Shown here one piece after another: positions 1-10,913 of a stretch of DNA of 64,000 bases (its first letter is position 1; each line of letters starts with the position of its first letter). This stretch comes from Monocercomonoides exilis (taxonomy: Eukaryota; Preaxostyla; Oxymonadida; Polymastigidae). The DNA lies in NCBI GenBank assembly GCA_001643675.2, contig LSRY02000006.1, forward strand, positions 312,501-376,500. Reading direction: 5' to 3'. Both the position numbers and the translations under genes were made by a program. The notes under the pieces are model-generated. The model was given only the letters and a program-made list of their open reading frames with translations, ran no database searches and was not told the origin of the DNA.

Positions 1-3000
1 CTCCACCACATCCTTTCATTGCTCTTCTTTTCTCTTCTTACAGTTTTTTTCAATCCCACAAGCTGTTTCCCAAGATGAGTGCGTCGCCCAACTGAAAGGG
101 GAAACGATGGGTTTCTTTCAAATAGCCTCACAAATGGACCGATTGTCTTCACAATAGAAAGAGGAGAGGATAAAGGAATCGGACAAGTCAATAGAGAAGT
201 GATGGAATGCTTGCGGTGTACAGAAAAAGAATGAGTAAAGCAAGAAGAAGAAGCAGAAGCAGATAAAGCAGAAGGATCTCCGAGCTTGACTGTTTGGAGC
301 ATCTCATGATTTTTTTGTGAGACAAACCTTTTTGCAATTCGGCGAGGCAAAGGAAGTGGGAGAAAAGAAAAGAGAATACATAAAACAAAGCCAATACTGA
401 AAAGAGAAGGGAAAATTGATAAGCCGTCAGATTCAACAAACACAGAAGTGCGATAGTGGGAAGAAATAAGAAGAGTGTGGAGAAGAGAAAGAGAGTGAAC
501 TAACATCTGGGAGACAACAGATAAAATCAGCATCAGTTGCGAAGCTTCTGTGAATTCTTGTTGTTTTGCCAAAGAAAGTTCATTTCTGCAATTATCATTA
601 TAAACTTTTGTATTCTCAGATTTCTTTGAGTTCAGCTTCTTGTTTTTAGACTTTTCGTTTGCATTTGAGTTTTCTTTACTGGAAAAGCTGTTTTCGCACA
701 GAGTTTTGATGATTGAACGCTGGATGATTTTTCTCACTTCTGGAAAAGAAGCGAATGAAATGACGACACAAATGGCTGACTTTATAAGAGAGATCAACGA
801 AGAAAGAGGAATCAATGGTCTTGTTTGTGGATGCAAGCGAACACAGCAGCAGAGAAAGCGAATGAGAAGAGACAAAGTGAGGAGGGAGTGGAACGATGTT
901 GTGAGAGGTGATGAAGTGAACAGAAGAAGAGCGGAATGGGATGAAGAAGCATTTTGAGAGGATTGCTCATTGGAAGAATTGAGAGATGATGATAAAACAG
1001 ATGAGCTGTTTGAGGATGTGTTCAGTGAAAAGCCAAAGCAGAGCAGCTGGGCAAAGCAATGGAAGTGTGTCTGAATGGTTGAAACGATTTGTGAAACAAG
1101 AGAAATTGGATCAAATGGATAGAACAGAGGAAAGCTTGCTCGATGGCAGTCATCGAAAGGATCCATTGAGAAGTCGCAAGAAGGCATTTGAGAAGATTCT
1201 GAATAAATTAATGATGTATAAATTGGTTTGATAAAAAAGAATAGATTTGAAAAAATTCCAATGGAGAAAAAAAATGAAGAACAAAAATGATTTTTGGAAT
1301 AAAAAATAAATATTTTGCAGATTTACAAACATAAACAAAACATATCATGAAATAAAACGAAATAAAAAAGAGAAAGAAAGATAAGTTAAAGCATTTATAT
1401 AAAAATGTTTCCAAATAAAACATACCACTTTTAGCGTTTGCAGCACTTATGAACAAGTCTCTTTTTGGAGTCATCCACAACACAGGTTCCCACTCCAGCA
1501 GCAGCAAATCAATTGAGATTCCGTTCAGAAATGTGAACTTTGTTTCAGAAGAAAACGAGAGAGGCAACGAAGACGAGTGCTGAAAAAGCAGAGGAGGAAG
1601 CAGAAGCAGAGCAGAAGGATGAAGAAAAGGTGAGTTCATGTACTGTGCCACAATGTCAGAAGGTGAAGATTCCGTTGGTGCCTTTGAAGCTGGATTCAAT
1701 GCAGACACGAAAGGAGGAGGAGGAAACAGCGTGGAATGACGCTTAAGTTCCCTTGGCTTTGTAGAAGGCTCTTTTATGAGTGACATTTTGGTGTTCTTTT
1801 CTCCGTCGCTTTGCGAATCTGACTCTTCCTTTGCTTCATTGCTGTTATCATCGCTGTCGCTCTCTTCTTTACTGCTTTCATCTTCTTTTTCCCTTTCTCT
1901 TTCCCTTTCCTTTTCTTCTTCCTTCTTTTCCGTTCCTTCGACCTTCGAGCACTTCAGCTCAAAGTCCTTCATCTCCTTCAGCAGCCGCTGCACAACCGCC
2001 TCTCTTTCTTCTCTGCCCCACACCAACACAGGCGAGCAATGGGTCGAGTCATACAGCGCCCAGAACGCCCCGCTGTTGATGGGAAGAAAAGGAGAGGAAA
2101 GAGAAGGAAGTGATGAGGCTGATGAACTGCTCTTTTGCTGTTTGGATTTATTTCCTTTTGAGCGAACTTGCATTGTTGAATAAATATCATCGTCATCATC
2201 ATCAAAATCTCTTGATATGCCGCTTTTCTCATCGGCTGTCCTTCCTTCTCCATTTTCTTCTCGTTCATTATCTCTCTCTCGTTGAACAGCTTCTTTTATT
2301 TCTTGCTTTATCGTCGTTTTGTTCATCAGAGCAGCCAATGGTTGTGAAGTAGAGCCTGTCTGATTCAGACCTCCATCTCTATTATCTCCTTTCTTCGCAT
2401 CGTTCTTTGCTTTTTTGGCTTTTTCGCTTTCTTTCAAATCATCCACTTTCTTCTTCATTCTCATCAGCTCCACAACTGCTGTGTGCATTGCCGAGTTCTC
2501 ACTCACATCAAAATGGTGTATTTTGGACTGCTTCTTTCCTTTCCATCCGAAATACATTCCTTTTTTCTGCATCAGCTTAACTGCGCGGTCAATCGAAGTC
2601 AGAAAAGTTATGTCTGAAATGTCTCTTCCACTTCCATCCAAATCAACATGTGTTAAGAGTGACAAAGGTGGCGGTGGAGGAGAAGATCTAAATTGAATGC
2701 TGCATTCTTCAGAGTTTGTTCTTCTGTCTTCTGAAGAGGAAGATGCCACTGGAGCTGTCACAAGATAAATTCTCTTTCTTGAATCTCCTTCATTCTTCTC
2801 TGTTTTTCTCGTTTTTTCTCTTCCAGCTGCCCTTTTCTGCTTTCTCGTCCATTTCTCTCTTTCTGCCTTTTCTGCCTTTTCCTTCTCTTTCCTCTCATTT
2901 GTGCCCAGTTCTCTTGCTGCAATGCTTATCATCCTCGTGTTGTCGATCAGTGATTCCCGCAGCACCCAAAGCGAATGGACAGACGCTGCCCGCTCTCTCA

Positions 3001-5280
3001 GCCGCTCCTCCTTCGAAGTGATGCGCCAGCCTGCCCCGTCTGCTCCGCCATAACAGCAGGAAGGATTGCTCGATGCAGATGAAGATGACTGAGAAGACGA
3101 TGAAGATGTTTTTGAATTTGCAGATGAATAATAGCCGTCGCTTGAAAATGTATTCTTTTTCTCTCTTCTGTCGCTCCAGTCGTCCTGTCCTTCTCCTTCT
3201 TTCCTCCATCTTCTTCCGATGTCTGTTGCATCACTGGCATTCCACCCAGCCAGCGGGTCGAAGCAGAGCGAAGGTGACATCTGATAGTAGAAGAAGAAAG
3301 GAGAAAGGAAAGACCATTGTGTGTGTGCTGGAAGAAGGAAAGGAGAAAGGAGATAAAGTGGTGTATGCCATGTGAGAAGAGGAGGATACGGGAATCGGAC
3401 AGATGGAGCATTTGAATGTGCTTCTGTTGATTCAAAAGCATCTGATGCTGATGCATCTTGAGATGTGGCTGATTTGCTCGCTTCTTGTTCTTCCATTTTG
3501 CTTCTGATTGAAATGTCGACTGGAAACATAAGCGGAAAAAGCGCAGGAAATGGGTTTTTAGCTGCAGACAGCATCGTTGGAAATGGTGTAAATTCGCTTG
3601 GCTTCTCATTTTCCTTTGCGTCGTCTGTTTTTTTAGCTTCTGCTTTGCTGCTTTCTCCATTGTTCTTTTTCGTTTGTTCAGTGGCTTCATTCAATTTTGA
3701 TTTTTCCTTCATTTTCTCTTCGACACAGCTGTTTATCCACAACAAGGGTGAAGGGCAGAGCGAAACTGAGCCGAAATCTGCCTTTGCTTTGTCTTCATCC
3801 ACACAAATAAGTCCTGTCTGCGCTGGATGAACTGTGGTGGGAGAAAGCGAAGGTGACAGCAAAGACGAAGGGAAAAGGGTATTCAGATAGAAAGGAACTG
3901 CCTCAGACGGAAGAAGAAGGAAAACAAGCTCGCGGTAGCAGTCTCGCAGATGCATAGCAGCAGAGCTGGGTAACTTTTGATACTTGTGAATTGCAGATTT
4001 CTTTTGAATGAGCTTTGATTGAGCGAAAGTCGAAGAAGAAGAAGAAGAAGGCGATGAATTTTCAATCGATGCAGACTGCGAAAGAGGAGAAGGACGGTGC
4101 GAGTAAGGCTGCTTTAGTCCTGCAGAAAAAGAAGACGATGAAGACGCTGGGAGATTTGAAGACGTTGCATTTGCGGATGAGCCAAATGAAGCAACTGGGC
4201 TTGCTGCATGTGATTCTTTCCAGTTATTCCTTTTGTTTTCGTTGAGCGACGAGCTTTCTGTTGTTTTTCCTCCGAGCAGGCCTCCTGCTTCGAGTTCTGA
4301 GGCATCGACGCACCCAGATGCCATCATCCATGTCAAGGCGCCACATCGGTGAGCCATCGTCTGGACTCTCTGGACGGCTCTTGGTGGTGAAAATAGCAAA
4401 AAGGCTCGTAATAATGTCATTGACAGGAGACGGACGGTGTACAAACGAATGTACACAGGTGAAAGCTCGAGTAATGCTTGAGGTGAAAAGGGAAGTGTTA
4501 TCTTTTGGTTTATGATTTTATCTGTTTCTGACGACTCTGAAAGGAGAGTTGATAATGAAAAATAATCTGAATTAGACTTTGTTGGGGGACGGGTGAGACG
4601 AAGCAAAAATAGGGCATGGTATTCTATTAATTTGGCTGTGGATTCCATTGTAGAATAATTTGTTGACCATGAACGATGGCAAAATATGGAAACAAACAAT
4701 CCTAAACAAAGAGCAACAATCATCTCATCGCCTCCTGGAGCTGCAAACTTCATTGCAACCCTCATGATTGTTTTATGACCAAATGCAGAGTATAATTTTG
4801 TTTTATTCGCCATTTCAACTTTAATTAATTGTTGTTGATTCTTCCCACAAATAAATCCTGCCTCAACGATTTGAAATAATGCACACAAAGAACATTTGAC
4901 AACTTTGGGGGATGAATGAAAAAAATGCATCGTCCACTGAAGGTCTTTATTTTTTGAATTTGTCAGTTGCTTCAAAATACGGATTTAACGCAAAAAGAAG
5001 AAGAAAATTTTCAAATGCAAACCTCAAAAATAGTTCTTGATGTTAAAACTTTTTGTACAAGTGTGAACAACTGAACCAATTCATCGCTATCGTTTGATAT
5101 TGATAGATAAAAATATATGTCGCGAATAATTGAATCTTTTTTTAATTGAAGATTTGGATGTTGCGGAATAAGTTCATTTAAATCTGAGACAATTTGCTGC
5201 CATTCTGTTGTGATTTTCTTTTTACGATTTTGATGAAGAGTTTCTGTTAACTGAGCTATTTTTGTTTGTCCTTGTCCCAT
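1..5280 (-). CDS. RME-8/DNAJC13-like endosomal protein, 5' part (3' end outside window)
   Basis: RME-8 (DNAJC13) is a J-domain protein that acts with Hsc70 and SNX1 on early endosomes. Three exons read here: 5280-5023, 4969-1426 and 1198-1; the introns start GTTTGC and GTATGT, and phases agree (0, then 1). The frame is open to the window edge, so the J domain would lie outside. The match to animal RME-8, from memory of the family, rests on ordered segments: residues ~100-190 (CALF...QQQLIKVEMANKTKLY), a helix ending RCGALTWMM, RELVFLLLPSEAVPFYLN, and FWALYDSTHC followed by VLVWGREEREAVVQRLLKEM. Long Ser-, Glu- and Lys-rich inserts separate them. The start MGQGQT could be N-myristoylated. The PH-like repeats of animal RME-8 are missing, so either the orthologue is short or upstream exons are unseen. 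Confidence 0.62.
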
Positions 5281-5473
5281 CTTTTTAATAAAGGGAAAGA
5301 AAAAGTCTTGGAGCAAAAATATTTCACTATTTCGTCTATTAATTATGCTGAATTTTTGAAAAATATTTCAAATTCTTTTGGATTATTTTCAGATATTCTC
5401 AATAATCTTTGAATAATCTGAAAAAATATTTAAAAAATTTAGAATTATTCTCAATTCTTTTTGAAATAAAAAT

Positions 5474-5474
<1 letters not shown>

Positions 5475-5507
<33 letters not shown>
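5475..5507. repeat. 33-base poly-T run
   Basis: An uninterrupted T homopolymer lies about 195 bases upstream of the proposed RME-8-like start. Immediately to its left (about 5351-5460) the sequence is made of short imperfect inverted copies of a TTTTGAAAAATATTT / GAATAATCT-like motif. It is a simple repeat and could also be inflated by sequencing error. Confidence 0.9.
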
Positions 5508-5508
<1 letters not shown>

Positions 5509-5935
5509 GAATTCCGAGTTCAATGATCGCAGCATTCGTTTCAATCGTCAAAAAGCTATATAATATATAAGTCGATCAAATATTTTTTTCAAAGTTCTTT
5601 TTGTTAAGTTTTCTGAGGAGGGTCAACTTTTCTATGGGACTTTTTTTCTTATCGTCACTTTTTATGTATAAAGCTTCCTATCAACAAAAAATCCCCTATG
5701 AATTTCAACACATACACCACACTTTTTTGCTTGTTTCAGCTGATACTTTTGCAGTTTGTTTTTAGATTTTTATTCTTTAGTCATCGAGATATTTCGTTTT
5801 TTTGCCAAATTAAATAGGACTTTTTCTAGTCAACCAGGCAACGTCCATGAAAATGGGGACATGTTTTGAATAGCTTTTTCGAAGATCAATCTTTTTTTAT
5901 ATTTTTTTTAAACAAATAATTTTTTCGTGATATTT

Positions 5936-6303
5936 TTACATTTCATTTTTATAATAACATGCAAGAACAAAACCGATTCTTTCTTTGTTAATATAATGAA
6001 ATGATAAAATTAAAAAATTTGATATGAAAACAAATACATTATTAATGATGTGTTGAAAATATGAAACATTGTTTTTTTCTATTTATCTTGAACAGCCAAA
6101 TGGTACCAACTGCTTTTGATCTTCGATCAAACTTTCGTTGTTTTGATGATTCCTTGACAATTCGAAAATTTTAATATTCATCTTTTGATATACATTTTTA
6201 TAAAAGTATTTGTTTTGCATATCATTTTTTTTTATCATTTCATTATATAAACGAAGAAATAATCGGTTTTGTTCTTGCATGTTGTCAAAAAAATGAAATG
6301 TGA
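5936..6303. repeat. Inverted repeat, arms of about 100 bases
   Basis: The left arm 5936-6040 and right arm 6204-6303 are near-complementary and contain the shared stretch ACATGCAAGAACAAAACCGA. The loop is about 165 bases. The right arm, read on the minus strand, opens a 65-codon frame (6083-6280) beginning MQEQNRLFLRLYNEM; the left copy of the same frame is stopped after about nine codons. This suggests a duplicated fragment of a once-coding sequence or chance. Confidence 0.75.
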
Positions 6304-6417
6304 AAAAAAAACAAGAAAAAAGTGTTTGTGAAAAAAAGAATTAAAAAATAGTTATATTATAGTTTATCCAATTCAAAACAAGTTATGAATTTCTTTTGAG
6401 CTACTTGGTTCGCTGAT

Positions 6418-6789
6418 ACACCATTTATTATTCGATTTTGGTAAACTAATTATTCAAAATTGTTAAACTTTTTTTTCGAAATTAATAAACTTATTATTCG
6501 AAATTGGTAAACTTCTTATTCAAAATTAATAAAATTCAGCATTTTTTATTAAAAATTTTTTTGATATAATATGATCACTGGCTGACTGTCAGAAAGTGAT
6601 TAAAATGTTTTGTTTTTTCATTGTTTTTAAAAAGGATGAAAAATTGAACCCCGATTTTTATTATTTGTGAATAAACATGAAATTTTTTGATATTTCAGAA
6701 AAAATTCATCATCATGGAAATCGGATAATTTTCAAATGAATTCACCTCACATCGATAAATAATGAGAAATTCAATCAAGAAAAGTTATT
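6418..6789. repeat. Left arm of large foldback repeat
   Basis: This arm begins ACACCATTTATTATTC and is matched almost base for base, inverted, by 6907-7300. The outer 100-120 bases are made of degenerate direct repeats of about 21 bases carrying GTAAACT..TTATTC. The inner ~250 bases are unique sequence. The 117-base spacer 6790-6906 is not repeated. Confidence 0.93.
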
Positions 6790-6906
6790 CGCATCAGTTT
6801 TTCAAACAAAAATACAAATATTTTTTGGAAACAGAATAAATCTGTAAATACACTTTAGAAAATCTTTAATTGTTTTTTATTGTTCATCTGAATAAAATTA
6901 AATTTC

Positions 6907-7300
6907 AATAACTTTTCTTGATTGAATTTCTCATTATTTATCGATGTGAGGTGAATTCATTTGAAAATTATCCGATTTCCATGATGATGAATTTTTTCTG
7001 AAATATCAAAAAATTTCATGTTTATTCACAAATAATAAAAATCGGGGTTCAATTTTTCATCCTTTTTAAAAACAATGAAAAAACAAAACATTTTAATCAC
7101 TTTCTGACAGTCAGCCAGTGATCATATGATATCAAAAAAATTTTTAATAAAAAATGCTGAATTTTATTAATTTTGAATAAGAAGTTTACCAATTTCGAAT
7201 AATAAGTTTATTAATTTCGAAAAAAAAGTTTAACAATTTTGAATAATAAGTTTAACAACTTTTAATAATTAGTTTACCAAATTTGAATAATAAATGGTGT
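6907..7300. repeat. Right arm of large foldback repeat
   Basis: Inverted partner of 6418-6789; it ends GAATAATAAATGGTGT. It is 22 bases longer because it carries one additional ~21-base subterminal unit. A few single-base differences show that the arms have diverged slightly. Such an arm pair would fold into a very long hairpin. Confidence 0.93.
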
Positions 7301-7502
7301 AAAAGTCTTATTAAAATGAGCAAAAAATCTTAATTTCTCAATGTGTAAAAATCAAAAACAAATAAGAAAAAAGTAAATAAATAGAATAAAACTGGTTAAA
7401 AAGGATTTTTAATGTGCTGAAAGCCTATCAACGTTTGTTGAAAGTTGGCAGTCAAAAACAAAAAAGTAACGATAAGAAAAAAAGTTCCATTTAAAAGTTG
7501 AC

Positions 7503-8327
7503 ACTTAAAGGAAATTGAATGTTTTCATTAAATTATCATTCAAACTTTCGAAAATTCACAGACATGGAAATTTGAACATTATCCAGGTAATTTTTCTATT
7601 CTGTTGAAATTTTTTGAGTCGGAATGAAATTTTGATAAATATCCACAATTTTTATTTTCTCAAGAAAATATAACAAAAAGAACATAAAAAATATTTGTAA
7701 CTTCAGATAAAATTTCAATTGACTTGTTAAAAACAATTTAAAACAACAAATAACAGTTTGACTTAAAAGAAAAAAAATATGATATTTTTAACAAAAATCA
7801 TAGGGTGATTATTTAAAAATCAAACATTTTTTCTGTGGATGTATTTTTTTCTGGTAAAAAGAAAATTGCAAAATCCTTTACAAAGATACGTTATATGCTT
7901 TCAAATCATTGTCATTCAAACACATGTTGTTGCAGATAAACAGAGAAGTGTATTTGTGTTATTTTCAAAAACATTTGATTGACCTCATAGTGTTTGCGAC
8001 AAATATTTTCGAAAATTTTGATGGAAAAAAGATTATATCAAAAAGAATCATCAACAGATAAGAATTTCAAAGTGATCATATATTCCCCATTAAAGATGTT
8101 ATAAAAAGCATGAATATTCACAGAAGAAGAAATAGATTGTCTGGAAATAATAACGTTTGATTAAATTCAAGGAAAAAAAAAATAATTGGCCTCATTATTT
8201 GATCTTCGAATATTATAATCCAAGATAGTGAAAAAAGAACTTCAGTGAACGAGAGATATCTTCATTGTCAATAAATATTATTTGTAGTGATTTTCACCCA
8301 TATTATTTTATTTTATTCTCATGAATA
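7503..8327. other. AT-rich intergenic sequence
   Basis: No gene seen. The stretch is very AT-rich, with stops in all frames, and separates the foldback element from the start of the Vps4-like gene. The promoter of that gene must lie in the last part of it. Confidence 0.6.
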
Positions 8328-10225
8328 ATGATATCAATTGAGGAAAACGAAGAATTTTTAAGTTTTTTAAAGAGTTTTAGAAGAAACAATTTCGGTAGCA
8401 AATGATTTTATTTATTTATTTTATAAATATTTCAATATTGAAACTATTTTTGACTTATACATCTATTTAGAATCAGATAATCAGCTTTTTAATAAAGATT
8501 CGGTTGAATGGGAAAATATTAAAGGATTTAAAGAACAAAAGTCATTTTTTGATGCAATTCAATTTTCGTCAGCAAGGAACAAATGCCCATTTGCACAAAT
8601 GAAACCAGTGGCACTTTTCATTCTTGTTGTTGGAGTACGTAATTGTTTCATTATTTTCAAATTTGCATTTGATAACAAATTACATTAGACATTCGGGAAC
8701 GGGAAATCTATTTTGGCGTCTTCGTTCTGCTCTAAGTCAAGAGCAAAAAGTATAAGAGTTCCTTTGTTAACAATTGGGCATTTGAATAAACATGTATTTT
8801 GTGGGTTTGACATCATAATAATTGATTTTGGAAATGTTTTATGAAATTTTAAACATGCATCAACCCAAAATCGAAAATATGTTGAAATTTTATTAAAGAT
8901 GTATTCAATCAGTTTTAGATAGGTGCTGCAGTCCTTATCCTTATATCGTAAATTTTGAGGGTCTTGACGATATTAGCGGGCATCGCGAAGGTAGATTTGA
9001 AACACACAAAGAAAGTCTTGCAAATGAGTTGATAAAGTGCCTGGGACATTTTAAAGCATCAACATTTAGACCTTCTTCTGAGATAACACGAACTTCTAAA
9101 AATTCTCTTTCATTTTCTGCTTCTTCTCCAATTGATTTTGTAGTTATTGTTTCCACTTCGCTTCCATGGGAACTTTCGACTGATGAAAGGGACCTATTTG
9201 ATTATATTGTTGATGCACCTTATTGGTCACTCGAAGAAAGGATGGGGTATTTCAGAAGCGAAATAGAGAGACACAATATTAAGTGCATGGACAGTTTTGT
9301 CGACTACGAGCAGATTGCATTACGAACAGAAGGGTAAGCATTTATAATTACTTCAAAGCACAAAAATATATTTCTTTCTTTCTTTCTTTCTTTTTTATAA
9401 AAATCAAAATGAATTCAACATCTTCATGTGAAAAAATTTGAAATTTGTCAAATTCTGAAACGCCTTTATTTTTTGACTACATTTTGTATTAATTGATTCA
9501 GATACATCAACTCCGATCTTTCAATTATTGTGCGTGAGGCTTTGATGATTAAGCTTCGAGAGATCATAAATTCTGATTCATGCATCCAGATGAAGGTTGT
9601 CAAGGCGGATGGCTGCGGATATGACGTGATGACTGTTGCAAAGAAACACATAGGAATTGTTCTGAAACAAAACAAATACAGGAGAGAAAAAGCTAAAAAG
9701 ATGGAAAATGAGCGAATTAGCAAAGAATGCTCAGATGAAGGGAAATGCAGCAAAGAATTCGAACAGGAAAAATCAGAAGGCGAAATTACTCAACCTTCTC
9801 CGTCTTCAACCAGTTCAGTTCATACGATTCATCCGCAAATAATTCCAATGGCTCCATCTTCGCCCATTTTATCCTCTGCCCAATCGACGACTTCTTCATC
9901 TGATTTGCCATCATCCTCTTCATCATCGTCATTTTCTTCTTCTTCTTCTTCTTCTTCTTCTCCTCCTCCTCCTTCTTCTTCTTCTCAGCTTTTAACTGTT
10001 TGTGAAGATCCTGACAGCGATTTTGTGAGCGAAGTGATGCCCTTTGATATGTCTCAATTAGATTCAAGCACATTCTTCATCCCAACAGCCACCACTGACG
10101 ATTTGCTTTCTGCTATTTTGTATGTTGGAAACCGTGACCGTTATTCGCATCAACGCATGGATGAGTTTTTGAGTACTTCTCCGAATTGGATTGCCAATAT
10201 CAGAAGTGTGGAAGAATTAGATTAA
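8328..10225 (+). CDS. Vps4-like AAA protein with degenerate catalytic motifs
   Basis: Vps4 is the AAA ATPase that disassembles ESCRT-III. Exons are 8328-8394, 8471-8634, 8689 to about 8800, about 8913-9333 and 9502-10225. The third intron is uncertain; donor 8801 with acceptor 8912 gives an open frame of 495 codons. Order matches the Vps4/katanin clade: VEWENIKGFKEQK, a P-loop GTFGNGKS, PYIVNFEGLDDI at Walker B, VVIVSTSLPWELS at sensor 1, TDERDLFDYIV where the arginine fingers belong, RTEGYINSDLSIIVREALM, a Ser-rich insert of about 130 residues, then TTDDLLSAILYV with the C-terminal helix. Walker A is intact. The Walker B aspartate, the sensor-1 asparagine (GATN becomes VSTS) and both arginine fingers are gone, and there is no N-terminal MIT domain. 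Likely a pseudo-ATPase; a pseudogene is less likely because frames stay open. Confidence 0.78.
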
Positions 10226-10913
10226 GATGAAGTCACGAAAAGAAAAGTATTACTCGATTTAATTGGATTGGATAGCTTGTACGAAGCTTTTAGGATTCAT
10301 TTTGATTAAGTGAAATTTTTATTTGAATAAGTTTGAAACGACTTTGTCTTTCTTTTCATTTAACTAATATCTGTAATGTAATTGTACTTATAACGTTGTG
10401 GGAATTATTATAAAAATAATATTTTGCACTTTTGTTGAACTTATCACTCTTTTTTCGTTTAATTTTTGGATTCTGATTCTTGCAAGTTCAACCAATTTTT
10501 TCCATTATCATAGAAATGAAAGACTATTTTTTAAAAACAGAGAATAAAAAATGTTATCCTTTTTATTTAACTGAAAACAGAACAACATTGCACAATTAAC
10601 GGAATGCAAACTTTTGATCAATCAAAGAACCACATAAGATAAATGAAATTGAGATAAATAAAATAAAATACAAAAAAGAATCTTGTTATTGAGCTTGCAT
10701 CTTGTCATTAGTGAAATCAAAAGATTAACAAGATTTGGAAAACCAAAAAATGTTTTATCTTGTTGCTAAAAACTAAACGACAAACAAAAACCATTCAAAT
10801 TATAGCAAAGCATTTTCAATGCATAATGCGAAACAAAAACATCAACAAAAACTGAAAAAAAATTTACAAAGAAATTCTGAAAAATTTTTTCAGATTTAAA
10901 AAAATTTCTATTT
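10226..10913. other. Convergent intergenic region
   Basis: AT-rich, no gene seen. It lies between the 3' ends of the Vps4-like (+) and TOM1-like (-) genes, so it should contain both polyadenylation regions. Confidence 0.6.

Larger units (their letters stand above)
5622..7502. mobile_element. Nested foldback element (composite)
   Basis: The ends are imperfect inverted copies: 5622 onward starts GTCAACTTTT, then about 18 bases of T-rich sequence ending CTTATCG, and 7502 reading backwards starts the same way. Similarity reappears further in, 5760-5830 against 7301-7370 reversed. Inside sit two further inverted repeats, 5936-6303 and 6418-7300. No transposase frame of useful length is seen, so this is a non-autonomous element or several nested insertions. 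No convincing target-site duplication was found. Confidence 0.55.

Noticed and set aside
1199-1425. Hydrophobic C-terminal tail of the RME-8-like frame, resembling a membrane anchor
   Set aside because: It is intron read-through: GT at 1425, AG at 1199-1200, and the downstream frame stays open for about 400 codons to the window edge.
2998-3690. 230-codon alternative frame inside the RME-8-like gene
   Set aside because: Overlaps the 1181-codon exon that shows ordered RME-8 similarity; Gln/His/Lys-rich composition is a frame-shift artefact of Ser/Lys repeats.
6418-7300. CRISPR-like array
   Set aside because: The 21-base units are degenerate, contiguous and lie within an inverted repeat; no spacers of uniform length and no cas genes.
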